From Hepsetus odoe (taxonomy: Eukaryota; Chordata; Actinopteri; Characiformes; Hepsetidae): DNA of 64,000 nucleotides. Both the position numbers and the translations under genes were made by a program. The stretch lies in NCBI GenBank assembly GCA_017165825.1, contig CM029393.1, positions 4,436,855 to 4,500,854 of the forward strand, read 5' to 3'. A model generated the notes under the pieces. That model saw only the letters and a program-made list of their open reading frames with translations, did not search any database and had not been told where the DNA came from. Shown here in pieces: positions 22,412 to 37,360 of this stretch (its first letter is position 1; every line of letters begins with the position of its first letter).

Positions 22412-24093
22412 AAAGCACTATTTTATATAAGCAGCATTATTTCCTGACATATATAGGGCAATATACAGGGAAGATGGAGCCATTTAAAATTCAGCCATTT
22501 AATGTGACATAAATAGAGAAATAGAAACTATCATTCTTTGCAAATTCTGCTTTAATATTGTTTCTCTTTAGTAGTAGTATTTTTCTGCTGTTGATTAAAA
22601 CAACCAACTGTCAAAAATGTTTCACCGTTGTCATGACAAATCTCAGCAATCCTTTTACTAAAGGTAAAAAAGTTCCTTAAAATAACAGTACTTTAATCCA
22701 TGTAAATTGGCAGAGACATAAGCCTGTTAATCTGAATGGGATTTATTACACAAAGCTGATGGCATACGACAGCCAATGTAAACACAAGCCAAACTTGTTT
22801 ATATACAGATTTATATAATGTCCAGGATGTTCACAACTTTCATAATTCTTGCATTTGTCAAACAGAAAACCATGAAGCTTGTCAAAAGCCTTATGCATGT
22901 TAAACCAAACCAGCAGATCAATTTAACTTATTCAGGTGCAACCATTACAGCATGCAGTTCCTCTCCATCACTGTTTTGATCTCCACTCAGTAACAAATGA
23001 GGTTTAAATCTCATATTAAACAAAGGAAATCACTTGGAGCTCAACCTTTTCAAACCTAACTAAAAAGAAACTGCATTACTACTTACTTTGGCCTCAGAGT
23101 AGGACTAATTTCAGTAAAATCATAAAATAACTTGTGATGCATTATGTTTTGTGGACAGTACATGATTGCAAATGTATTGAGTTTCATGTTTTTTTTTACC
23201 ACCAGCATTAAAATACACTCATACTATTTATCATAGAAGGCCTAGTTCTCAAGTGAAGTTTTCCTCAGTGTTTTAAAACATTATTTCAAAAAAGTATATG
23301 ACACAAATCTCCACTAAGGGAAAGTAAAACTTACCATTGCAGCATTCACTCATTTTTCAAAATGTTCATCGCCGCTTGCATAAAGTTTTTGCATGAGCAG
23401 TTGTACAAACAATAAAAACAGTGCCATTAGAAACAGAAATCCACATGACTATGCTATTTAATGTGTAAGTCCACAATCACCACCATTTGTAATTCTCTAC
23501 AAAAACAAAAAACACTCTCTTGGAAGCCTAACACTACAATTAATGCTTAATAAATACTTAAAATGAGAACCTGCCATTTTGAGAACTACAGAATGCTCCT
23601 CACTAAATGTTTTATCTCTGCAGCTACTTCAAGTAACAGTTATTACTGAGCAAGTGAGCATTTAAGACCACGTAGTGCCATCAAATGTTCTGAAAATGTG
23701 CAATGTAACCTTAAATTCACAAAAATGCAATGATATTATCTACTCCATAATAGTGTTGCAAGTTTAGAACACTGATAAAGAAGGCATTTTTCCGTTTTGG
23801 TTTGAATGAAGGCTCACTCCTCTTGTTAGGCAACAAACTCAATTGCTACATATAAAAAATAAAAAGGTGTTGTTACAATACTGTGCTGATATACACCAAA
23901 ACTGAATGTTTAAACCTCATGAACTTCAAAATCCAGTGTTGACAAAAGTTATCAATACTGTGATGTTGGGAGATTGAGATAACACATTGTGAGGTAGAAA
24001 ACGGTACCAAGCTGAGACACACAGCTGTGAATTCGTGAGAGGGAGGAGAACACTTATGCTGGGGGTGGCAGTAAGGGTTATCCGCAGTTAGCT
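22412..24093 (-). other. Presumed long 3' UTR of yod1
   Basis: AT-rich, unique-looking sequence downstream of the yod1 stop on the minus strand. A candidate poly(A) signal (AATAAA on the minus strand) is at 22747-22742. Mammalian YOD1 also has a long 3' UTR. No other gene seen. Confidence 0.4.
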
Positions 24094-25526
24094 TTATACC
24101 TCGCCAAAGTTGGTATGGCCCGTCTCCTTAGCATGCTCTCTCGCTTCTTTTTGTCCCACTAGGCCAGTCTGACAGACCATGCAGCGCAGGGCAAAGCGGT
24201 TGACGTCTGTGTACTGCCGCTTGCGCCGTGCCTCGTCTGCCAGCTCCAAGGCCTGTGCAAGAATGATGTCATCAGCTGTGGAGAAGACAGTCTGAGGCGG
24301 GACATCCGAGCCGGGTGTCACCCGCTGCAGTGGGTCGTAGTGGATGCCATCATAAATGAGCAAGACACGTTTTTGGTAGCCAGCATCCTCACCAAAGCGG
24401 TCCACACGCACAGTCTGCGTGTCTACTACGCAAATCTCGCACTGGTAGAACTTGGACAAGATGGACACCTCAATGGCACCACCCCAAGTGTCATCACGGC
24501 GAATCCAAGCACAGTATTCCTCATTGCTTTTTCCCAGCACTGCCTCTGAGTAGGCAGCTGGGTCACTGGCCACAATCTGGGCAATTAGGCCACGCATCTC
24601 CGGGGCACAGGCTGGGTCATACACACCTCCCTCCACCACGTAGTTGACGCTGGTAAACAAGCAGGAGTTGTCAGCAGGAACGACCCGACGCTCCAAAAAA
24701 GGGGAGGAGTTCAGGCATGGGCCTTTCGTTACAGCAGCATTAGTATGGGCTTTAGGTTTGTTCTTTTCTTCTTCTACAATCAGGGTATCTCCTTTCAGAG
24801 AGAATTAAAAGAAGAGTGTAAATCTCTGATTTAACAACAATGTAAATAAAATAATAAAAACTTGGAATTAAGACAATTTACCACCAACATTCTTTATATT
24901 CTCACCAAAGTGAACATAAAGAATACAAACATTATTATATATTAATATACATATATTTTTATTGTTATATATTATTTTTTAAATATAACATGGACATTTT
25001 TATAAACTATTAATCTATGCATTTCAGTTGTTACCTTCAGCATTAAACTATAGGATCACACAGAGATGCAAAAGAAGAATTAGACTTTTAATTTACCACA
25101 GGGTACTATAACATAGATTTACAGGGATAATACACTTGTAATATTTTTGTACACACTGGAATGCTTCACTGGTCATCTGAAATAGACTGAATTTCTAATC
25201 ATTTCCACGCTTGCTCTAACACTTCTTTTCCTGTTAACACAAAAATGACATGCATACTAACAAAAATAAAAAAGACTACATACCAGAGTAAAGTTCTCCA
25301 GCCAACACAAGACCTCACCTGATTTTATAGGGTAGTCCTTCAGATGAGCATCTCCATTACGGAGATCCAAACTGGAAGGTGGGTAGCCGACCATGATTTT
25401 CTGCACGTTGCATGGAATGCCGGTCAGCTCCTCAACCTTGTCCTTCAGTTCTTGAACACATGACTGGTGCGTGAGGCCTTGCATCAGATGGGTCCCATTC
25501 TTGGCCTTGCACCTCAAACGAAGCAT
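24094..25526 (-). CDS. yod1: Ubiquitin thioesterase OTU1 (YOD1 deubiquitinase)
   Basis: Two exons: 25526-25319 and 24791-24094, joined in phase 1, giving 301 residues. The protein begins MLRLRCKAKNGTHLMQGL, a UBX-like domain (about 1-77) that in this family binds the p97/VCP ATPase. The OTU catalytic domain runs from about 104 to 225: PADNSCLFTS contains Asp110 and the nucleophile Cys113, and YDGIHYDPL contains the catalytic His220. A C2H2 zinc finger (CMVC...HAKETGH, about 273-295) and NFGEV close the protein. It trims ubiquitin chains on p97 clients during ER-associated degradation. The human enzyme has about 45 more N-terminal residues. The 301-residue form was chosen because no such extension is visible directly upstream; an in-frame open stretch before the ATG has no earlier in-frame start nearby. 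The gene is divergent from snrpe. Confidence 0.95.
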
Positions 25527-26267
25527 CCTGAGTCCCTCCCGTTCTGCTTCATAAGAAAAGTAAGTCCAAAACTTAACTTTTACTTTGACACTGCAAATAA
25601 AACCAGCTTGTGCTTTTACGTTTTCAATGCTACACTGTCAGCTACAAATGAAAATGAAAACCCAGCACAGACAAGGGTTAAACAAGCCGCTGATTGCAGT
25701 GTTAAACAAAACAAAAGAACTGCTGTCTTTGTCAAGAGACATGTGATGATGCAATGCCATAAACAAGACATATGTGTTTTAGCTCCTCTAACAGCATGTT
25801 AGACCCATGAAAATTAGTCTGAGAGGTTTTGAAACACTGCTGAAATCCTACCATAATCTTATTACTGTATCTCTAGATCTCTGCTATTAGCTAAAGTAGC
25901 TTTGATATTAAGCACCAACAAACAGCCCATACAAGGTAATAAAATATCTAAGATAAAGTCTGTGTCAAGCTATTGTTAAGCTTTAAAGCAGTGCTGTGTC
26001 TCAGTGTACAGAAAAATGGGCTCTGAGCTAAATAAACATGACAGGCGGTCAGTTAGCTTAGCCGCTCTGCTTTCTAACGTCAGCTTTTAAGTGGTCTTGC
26101 AATAAACGTGGACATGCTGCTCTCGATAATCATTGTAAATCATCCGCCGTCCAACTGCACATACAGGTCTTGACATTTGGCTATTTATTCCTCCTTTTTC
26201 CACTATATTCGAACGTTTCTCACCTCCGAGCGCCTTTCAACAAAAAGACACCGACCAACAAGTGACA

Positions 26268-26347
26268 TGTGTAAAACGTCACCAGGGGTACACAAGGCGG
26301 CGGTGTGTAAAACGTCATCAGGAGTACACACGGTGGCAGTGACGTCA
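26268..26347. promoter_or_regulatory. CRE cluster with 36 bp tandem duplication between yod1 and snrpe
   Basis: Two imperfect 36 bp units starting TGTGTAAAACGTCA (26268 and 26304) each hold a CGTCA half-site (26277-26281, 26313-26317). Directly after them comes a full palindromic TGACGTCA at 26340-26347, the CREB/ATF consensus. The cluster sits about midway between the divergent yod1 and snrpe start codons. Confidence 0.6.
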
Positions 26348-26867
26348 CCCGCTGTTGCGTTCATGCGATGTACTTTGTTTATTTCCACAGGTATCATAAT
26401 AAAATATGAAATATAATGATCTTTTTATAAAGTAGAATCATTTAAATGGTGAAAGAAGCAGAAACAACCTATTCAGAAGCCAACCTTTCGACACAGAGGA
26501 CAAGGCTGCGTCCCAAACTAGAAATTAGCACACTAAATAGCATGTAAGAAAGAAAAAAAAAAGATAATGATCCTGAGGGAAATTGCTTCGTTACAATCGC
26601 AGAAAGTCTGAATGAGCATAAAGAAGGCACGGGTAATACTATAAAAATAACAATTAAAATAAGTGAACACATATGAAATGTCAAAAAAGCTACTACATTG
26701 ACTTTTTGGGAGGGTACTCTGTGACAGAACACCAGTATATACACTAAGAACTATATTTAAACTGTACTATATGCTGTGTAAACTGCTATGTAAGCACTGC
26801 TTATAGTTAAGTGAGTCTGATGGATATAATGTGTAAATCACCTCCACCACCAGCACGTTGCTCCCTC

Positions 26868-27092
26868 CTTGACTGTAGTGCGGAGGGTATGTGGTTTGGG
26901 ACGCGGCCCTGCTCCTGCAGTTCCTCCTCCTGCTCGCTGGGCGGCGCTGCAGTGATAAACCCCGTCCTCCCGCGCTTTCCTCCGCCATCGCCGCTTCAGC
27001 AACGTGAGGAGTTCGTCAACGCGACTGGGTTATTTACATTTATTTCAAAAAAAGCAACCAAAAAGCATCGATCCGGCTTCTGAATTCTAAAG
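26868..27092 (+). promoter_or_regulatory. CpG-rich snrpe promoter and 5' UTR
   Basis: A local GC- and CpG-rich block (GACGCGGCC, GGGCGGCGC, CCCGCGC, GCCATCGCCGC) in otherwise AT-rich DNA ends just before the snrpe ATG. No TATA box is evident, which fits a housekeeping gene. The exact start site is not visible. Confidence 0.5.
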
Positions 27093-30303
<3,211 letters not shown>

Positions 30304-31023
30304 CTTTTTGGAATCAGCGGAACACGGGGATGTTTGTTTTCCTAGATGTTAATGTTTAAGTTTGGGTCTCTTTTTCAGGTTCTTGACTTGTACTTCTGTA
30401 ATGTTTATCATGAGTAATGTTTTTTTCTACACAAACAATAGTAAAGACTATTTTGTTTCTGTATTTCTGACTCAGCTTTTATGTTTGAATTGTGTTGCAG
30501 TGCAAATTCAGATGAGGTTATCTGTTGTAACGTTTGTCCGCATATTTTTCTTTGGTCTTTTCATGTATGAAACTTGATTAGGAAGTAGGTGAGTATTGGT
30601 AATCAGTGACTGACCAGTTCATATTGGCATAACTGATCCGTGTTGCACGTTCTGCCACTTAAAGAGGAATGTTGCACTACTTTTGTTTAAAAGATTATTT
30701 TTTTTTAAAATGTAAATTACTACACCAAGTACATCATACAAATACCACAACACTCACTTTTCAGTTTACACTCTACACTCCCTGCTTTTATTGACATTTA
30801 TCATGTCAATAACTATATACTTTTGGGGAATGCACTGCAATGTGCTTGTGGTGCTGCAACCAGTGCCATAATGTGCTTGGGGAAGGGATATATAATAAAA
30901 ATTTGTACGCAAAAGCAATATCTTTAAGTACATACTTAGAAAACAATACAAATCCAGATAGAACAAAGCATTCCCTACTGTTTTAACCTAAAGTCTTTTG
31001 TGTTCAGTATTTATTTATATTTG

Positions 31024-31218
31024 GGCAGCAGTGGCCTAGTGGTTAGGGCGTCAGCCACATGATCGGGGGTTCGAACCCCTTCCCAGTAGGTTGCCCTGAG
31101 GTGCCGTCCCCAGGTGACTGCTCCCCGGGCGCTTTCAATAGCAGCCCACTGCTGCACATGTGTGTATGGGTGAAATGCAGAGAGCGAATTTCTCATTCGT
31201 GGGATTATAAATAAAGGA
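31024..31218 (+). mobile_element. tRNA-derived SINE, well preserved
   Basis: A good box A (GTGGCCTAGTGG, 31031-31042) and a perfect box B (GGTTCGAACCC, 31068-31078) head the element. CCCAGTAGGTTGCCCTGAGG and GTGAAATGCAGAGAGCGAAT follow, then an A/T-rich tail. It lies 0.7 kb after the snrpe stop. Confidence 0.8.
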
Positions 31219-31445
31219 TTATTATCAAATTGTTTAAACCAGGGTTGCCATAGTATGGACCTGAATTCTGGGCCTGAAGAGGTGTCCTGGATCCAGCATG
31301 ATGGTGCTTTAAAATTGAAAAGCGCTTGAGGGCGTAAATTAAGTAGCTCCGATATGTTACACGAGGATTAGCAGGGGGTGCACGCCTCTTGCAGAATTGT
31401 TTGGAATTTCAGGACCATTTCAGGTCAGGGTTGATTTCCTCTTGA

Positions 31446-31698
31446 CAAAAGCAACACAAATAAATGAAAGTGACTATTATTGTCATCGTGAGAACACAGC
31501 ACAGTGAACAACAAAATTGGACTTTTGTGTTTAATCCATGCACACAAACGCACACTGCAGCTATGAAAGCACCTGGGGAGCAGTGACAGGGTTGGTACCT
31601 TGCTCAAGGGTACCTCAGGGCACTCTACTGGTAAGAGGTTTGAACCCACAATCTTCCAATCCTGTGGCAAGCTCCCTAACAATTAGGCTACCACTGAC
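31446..31698 (-). mobile_element. SINE relic, minus orientation
   Basis: It starts with the GAAAGTGAC tail and contains GGGGAGCAGTGACAGG and CAAGGGTACCTCAGGGC. It ends with an inverted tRNA-like head (GAGGTTTGAACCCAC, AGGCTACCA). It abuts the damaged left end of the Tc1 element. Confidence 0.6.
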
Positions 31699-31703
31699 AT
31701 ATC

Positions 31704-33315
31704 TTGAACACATCAATGTTTGTCTCAGTAAATATATTTCTAATGGGGCTATTGGCATGAAATTTACACCAGTTCACATTTCCGGCATTTAGCAGACGCT
31801 CTTATCCAGAGCGACTTACAGGTCCTAAGTACAGGGACAGTCCCCCTGGAGCAACTTAGGGTTAAGGGTCTTGCTCAATGACCCAGTGGTGGTAGTGCTA
31901 GAGGTGGGATTCGAACCGGGAACCTCTGAATTCATAGATCCGTAGGCAAGTACCCTACCACTAGACCAACACCAGTTGTCGATAACAACCCAAGTAATCC
32001 ACACATACAAAGAAATCAAAATAAATGAGTGCATAAATTAAAGTGTACAGAAATACTGAGCACATGAAGGAAAGGAAGTGCAAAAAGGCATGCAAGGTCA
32101 AGTAACCAGCTGAAATCTGTCAGTATTTAAAAAGCAATCCTGACCCCCATCAGTGCAAATTAACATCAGCTGGTTTAGTCCTAATTGATGGCCTATGAAA
32201 AGGTTTCTCATCACCCAACAAGCATCTCATGATGGGTAAAAGCAACGGGCTCTCCAAAGACCTTCAAAACCGTATTGCGGCAAAACATACTGATGCCATT
32301 GGTTACAGATGTATTTCTTAATGTGAACACCACTGGGGCCATAATCTGAAAGTGGAAAGAATATAATTTTCCCAAAAACCAGTCACAGATTTCTGACAGA
32401 GGAGAAATAATAGGAGAATAATCAGAAGCATTGTCCAAGAGCAAAAGACCACTTGTGGAGAGTTGCAGAAAGACCTGGAATTAGCAGGTGCTGTTGTTCC
32501 AAAGAAACAATAAGAAATGTGCTCAACTGATATGACCTCTGTGCACACTCACTGCACAAGACTCCACTGCTGAAGAAAGCATGTTGTTTAAAGTTTGCTG
32601 CACAAGATTTGGACCATCCAAGGAAATATTGGAATAATATAGTCTGTTCTGATGTGACTAAAATTGGATGTCATTGCACACTCCATGTTTGGAGGATAAA
32701 TGGCACTGCACATCACCCCAAAAACACCACACCAACAGTGAAGTTTGGAGGTGGAATATCATGGTGTGGTGATGTTTTCAGCATATGGCAGTGGCAGACT
32801 TCATATAACTGAAGGAAGGAGGAATGAAGAAATGTACCAGGACATTTCAGCAAGACATTGATCCCAAACACACAGCCAAGGAAACTCGATTGGTTTCAGA
32901 GAAAGGAAATTAAGCTGCTAGAATGGCCCAGTTGATCACCTGACTTAAAACCAATTGAAAATCTATAGTAAGAACAAAAGATCAGAGTTCATAGAATAAG
33001 TCCCTGAAACCTTTAAGATTTGAAGACAGTTTGTGTGGAAGAATGGGCCAAAATAAATCCTTAGCAATGCAGGTGATTAAATTCTCCATATGGGAGGTGT
33101 CTTTATTATTAAATACATTTCAGTAAGCGTGTTCAATACTTATTCCGTGTCATTCTACTTTACTACACATAATTTGTAGACTTATGTTTTGATTTCTTTG
33201 TATGCGTGGATTACTTGGGTTGTTACTGACATCTGGTGTAAATTTCAGTAGCCCTATTAGAAATATATTTACTGAGAAAAGGTTGCTGTGTTCAGTATTT
33301 ATTTTCCCTGCTGTA
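31704..33315 (+). mobile_element. Tc1/mariner element with long terminal inverted repeats, dead
   Basis: The left arm (about 31704-32080, interrupted by a SINE) and the right arm (about 33100-33315) are inverted copies. For example CTCAGTAAATATATTTCTAA and AACAACCCAAGTAATCCAC on the left reappear reversed on the right. The right end reads CTGCTGTA, the usual Tc1 terminus with TA; the matching outermost bases on the left are lost. Between them lies decayed transposase: CTCCATGTTTGGAGGATAAA, the AAGTTTGGAGGTGGAATATC block, and EWPS*SPDLKPIENL with in-frame stops. Confidence 0.85.
31775..31968 (-). mobile_element. SINE nested in the Tc1 left arm, with target-site duplication
   Basis: An inverted copy of the SINE seen at 11541 and 27935. 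It begins with the reversed tail (TTTAGCAGACGCTCTTATCC) and ends with the reversed tRNA head. ACACCAGTT occurs exactly at both borders (31766-31774 and 31969-31977). Removing the insert with one copy restores the sequence found in the other Tc1 arm, so the borders are certain. Confidence 0.9.
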
Positions 33316-33423
33316 CACTGTGGCAAGTGTGTATTTTGACCATATCATCATTTTTATGCCTGCATTCCAACTCCAAGCTGTATAAACTTGAATGCTAATT
33401 GGATTTAGGCATATCAGCTCATG

Positions 33424-33615
33424 TGCAGCAGTGGCCTAGTGGTTAGGGTGTTGGTCGGAGGAACAGGGGTTCGAGCCCCTTCCCAGTAGGTTGCCCTGAA
33501 GTACCTTTGAGCAAGGTACCGTCCCAATCACACTCCTCCCTGTGAAGGGCTGGTGACCTGTCCAGGGTGTGTCCCCCGTCCTTCGCCCTGTGTAAGCTGG
33601 GACTTCATTATTCAT
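33424..33615 (+). mobile_element. SINE with tRNA head and a different tail
   Basis: The head GCAGTGGCCTAGTGGTTAGG and box B GGTTCGAGCCC match the 31024 element. The 3' half is different (GGTGACCTGTCCAGGGTGTG, CCTTCGCCCTGTGTAAGCTG), a tail shared by many teleost repeats. It is either a separate subfamily or a composite. Confidence 0.7.
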
Positions 33616-34485
33616 TACTGGCTGACATATCAGGTTATGAGGGAGGGTGTGTCCTAAGGAGATCAATACACTCTTGAACTTGCTAAGATATTTGGGCCTG
33701 ATCACAGAACCATCAGTTTGTTGCAAATAGTCAACAGGGTCACAAGAAGCGTGTTGAGAAAAAAGACGCAAATTAACTACCAGAGAAGAATCAAATGTGA
33801 AGGAACCTCCAGTGCTGTCATATTCCTGTAACTGTGACCTATCTGAAGTGTCCTGAAGGTGTTCAGTGCTCAGAGACAAGGCCAAGGATTACGACTGTTA
33901 TTGAAAAGATTTTTTTGAAAGAAATGTTATTTGAACATTTTGACTTATTCATTATTCTCACTTTAACAGATGAAAATAAACAGGTGAGATGGGGGAAAAC
34001 TTCATTTAGTTGTGCAATAATTCTGCACACTAATAGTTGCTTAATAATTCTGCACACATATGATCCCCTGAGAATGTTCACACTCACATTTCCTTTGTAA
34101 AACATTCAGGTTTCAGGGTTTCAACATTTTGGTTTGAATCCTCAGATGTAGATGTGGTAGGTTTGAAATGAAGCACACGCTGGCAGTAGATCTCTGCAGG
34201 GCCATTATTCATAAATAATCAGAAAATGAAGTTGGTTTTCCACCTTCATTATCCCATAGGATGTGGAACAAAACATCAAAATTGCATTATCAAGCACTGT
34301 TTGACTTCTTATGCAGCAACAAAGCAAATAATATCTGTCCATTGTTGCAGAATAATTTCCACAGTCAAAATAATGTCTGAATGTCTTTTTTACGGAAACA
34401 TATTGTAGTGTTTTATAAAACCACCAGAGGGCGCTACACCCGTAAATTATTATACCAGCAGATTGAACGCTGTTAATATTCACCT

Positions 34486-34919
34486 ACACGAAATGTCCAA
34501 AAGTATAGAGACGCCCCATCTAATGAAATGATTCAGTTGTTTCAGAGCACATTCACTGCTGACCTGGATCAACTGTCTGCACACAGCTTTAAAAGTCTCC
34601 ATTAAAAGCACTGCCAACTGAATGGGATGTTGTGCCACGCTTGACTTTAAGCTCACCATGACCAATGCCCAATGTTAGTTGCATTCTCTGGAGTGACTGA
34701 ACTTTTTGCAATGATTTGGAGGAGAGCTTGTGGTCCAGAACTAATCATCAAATGTGATTACAAGATCTAGTAATCTAGCAGTGCTGCAGAATTTAGCCAT
34801 AAAAGCCTACTCTGAAGACTCGAGACTTTTACTAAGGCAGGGACAAATCTCATTTTTTCCTTGACCACTGAAGAAATAATGGAGGAAGAGGTGTCTCTCA
34901 ACTTTTGGACATTCAGTGT
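34486..34919. mobile_element. MITE-like DNA transposon with about 30 bp inverted ends
   Basis: The left end ACACGAAATGTCCAAAAGTA and the right end ACTTTTGGACATTCAGTGT are inverted repeats. The inside is non-coding. Size near 430 bp. Family not named with confidence. Confidence 0.7.
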
Positions 34920-36148
34920 CTCATGCTATTTTGTCAAAGGCAGAAATATTTCCACAAATGATACTTATTCCAAGTCACTCAGAGCCTAATTAATCCAAAC
35001 AGCATCATCAAGCCCCTGAATGTGGTTTTAAAAGCTTTTAAAATACTTTTGTACTCGATTTTATATGATCCATTATGATAGTGCTATGCACGTGTTAATT
35101 CTTTTGTGATCTTTTTTGTTTATATCACAGAGAAATCAATTTGAAGGAAGAAAAGTCAAAAGCCTCAACTATTAATAACGGCTGCCTTCCTCAACGGGAA
35201 GTATGATAAAAATCTGACAATATGAAAACAGCCACAAGTCAGCAAAAGCAGCGAGGGCAGGGGGTGCCATAATTCTCCATAGATGAGCTCTATCTCTGAG
35301 GCAGGAGGTGGTGATGCTGGTGGTGGGGGATCTTCATAGATAGGAACTCACTGACAACCTGAGAAGGAAGCGGTATCTCAATCACTTTAACCAAGTTTTT
35401 GTGAGTTTGTGTGGAAAGGAGGAGTACCAGATGCAGCTTTGAAGCTTCTGGGGGAGGAAGTCAGTTGCTGACTCCAGACCCCCTGCGAGAGTAACTTCAT
35501 AACTGCAGCCGCAAGCGCGTACTAGCTGCCTGTGGATTGCAACCACAGAGATAGGTCTATTGCATCAGGTTTTCTTTTTTATCTCTGTGGGGATGTGAGC
35601 ACATTGTGAATTTTCTGATAGAACACTCACTATTAGTGGGACAAGCGTTGCTAAATGTCATGTGTGGTTCATCGAAATTTGTAGGCCTCCCTCAAATGGC
35701 TCTTTTGCAACTGACAGCAATTAAAACATTCAGCTGGCCTACCTGACATGCACTGGCTACTGAAGCCAACACTAGTCTGAACTCGAATTTAATGACGGAT
35801 TCGGTATCAGTTCTTACATATTTACTAAGTCTTGAGCATAGATTTCCAAGTTTCCATCTGCATTCAGTAGTTAAAAGATGCTGACTGTCAGAAAGTTCAC
35901 TATCGCAGCTGCAGAGCTCTTATGTAGCAAAACTCCGATCTTAAAGAAGGTGTGAAACTTCAGATAACATAAGCAATGAAGACTGCTAGCTAAGTTTGTG
36001 TTTTGAAAGAAGCCTTATTTTAAATGATTTGTCAAACGGAAGTATGTATACACCCACAATGATTAAACCACAGATTGAGCCTAAACTTAGTTAGCTTTAA
36101 TATGTATCCGACTTTCTCCAATATTGGCAAATTCAGATGGGAAGAGTT

Positions 36149-36187
36149 TAATAATAATAATAGTAATAATAATAATAATAATAATAA
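36149..36187. repeat. (AAT)n microsatellite
   Basis: About 13 AAT/ATA units with one TAG interruption. Confidence 0.85.
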
Positions 36188-37022
36188 AGTCTAATGAAGG
36201 AGAGCTTGTGAATTGGGAGCCTGATACATTACATGTAGTCAAAAATCAAAAAATCAAAAAGCATTTTGGCAAAATTGGACCTGCATGAAAAAAAAGTAGT
36301 TTAAATAAAATGATTACATTTGAATTGCAATGAAAATACTGATAATTAGATATTTTCCTGAATAGTTTAGCTCTAATATGTAAATAAATAAACAAACAGT
36401 TGAACTATCAGCAAAAAAGACACTGTCTTGTTAAAGTTACAAGCAACATATGCATCCTCACATCCTTCCTTAAGGTCCAAATATTTACCTTAAAGGATTT
36501 TTTAACCTTAAAGACACACTATACTTACTTTCCCAGGGCAAGGTATCTTTCTTTTCATAGTGTATTAAAAGTCTAGACAGGGTGTGTGGTAAATATAACA
36601 ATGAATTCATAACCCTGAGGGTTACACCCCAGTAGATGCATTTATACCTTCATATTTTATAGATTTTTTCTGACAGTGTAGAAGGCTGGCAACTGCTCCT
36701 ACATACTTTGTTAGCCTGGAATCTAACCGCTGGCCTGAATCAGGTGTTTGAGGAAGGAAACCGATCTGAACTCTGACTCTTCACACCCATGAGGCATCAC
36801 TCTGAAAGTGATTCAACTGGAGCAGTTTTGGAATTTTAGAATTCGTTACAATAATCAATTACTGTAACAATCAGCTATGAGCTCCTTTTAAGGCAAAATA
36901 AATATCTCAAATGACTTCAGCATAGTTGAACGGTGGCATAATGTGAGATTTCATGATACATTGAAACATTCCTTAAAAGATTAAAATGGACTAATTTTAA
37001 GGACAGATTTTTACAGACTTAT

Positions 37023-37360
37023 TCTGAAACGTGTTCTCTGCCTGTGGGCCCCGGAGCCAGGGGCAGCCTGTGGGAAACTGAGTGCCAAGCCTCTAGTGGC
37101 CCGGTCAGCTCTCTGTGGTCCTCTGGGCTTAGCTGGCGGAAAGGCGGCCTGGGTCAGATGGCTATCCCGCCAGCCCCCCAGAGGCCTTCCTGTTCCTGCG
37201 GGAACCATTGTTATGAGCAGGGCCTTTGTTCTGCCTCTCCCCCTGACCTGTCTTCTACCTCAGCACAGACTAGCCAGGTGGCTGCCCAGCTCACATCTCA
37301 CCACCTACTGACAATCAGCTCTGGAAAGATAAACTCTGCGCATTTCAATTTGCTGGAAAA
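37023..37360. promoter_or_regulatory. GC-rich block with paired SOX motifs, candidate enhancer
   Basis: A GC-rich island in AT-rich surroundings. It carries CCATTGTT (37205-37212) followed ten bases later by CCTTTGTT (37223-37230), both matching the SOX consensus on the minus strand (AACAATGG and AACAAAGG). A 107-codon open frame here lacks splice context and family similarity, so I read the block as non-coding. Confidence 0.35.

Noticed and set aside
31031..31078. Possible tRNA gene (good box A and box B)
   Set aside because: The sequence does not fold as a full cloverleaf by eye and continues into a SINE body and tail shared with other copies; the same applies to 27935, 31775 and 33424.
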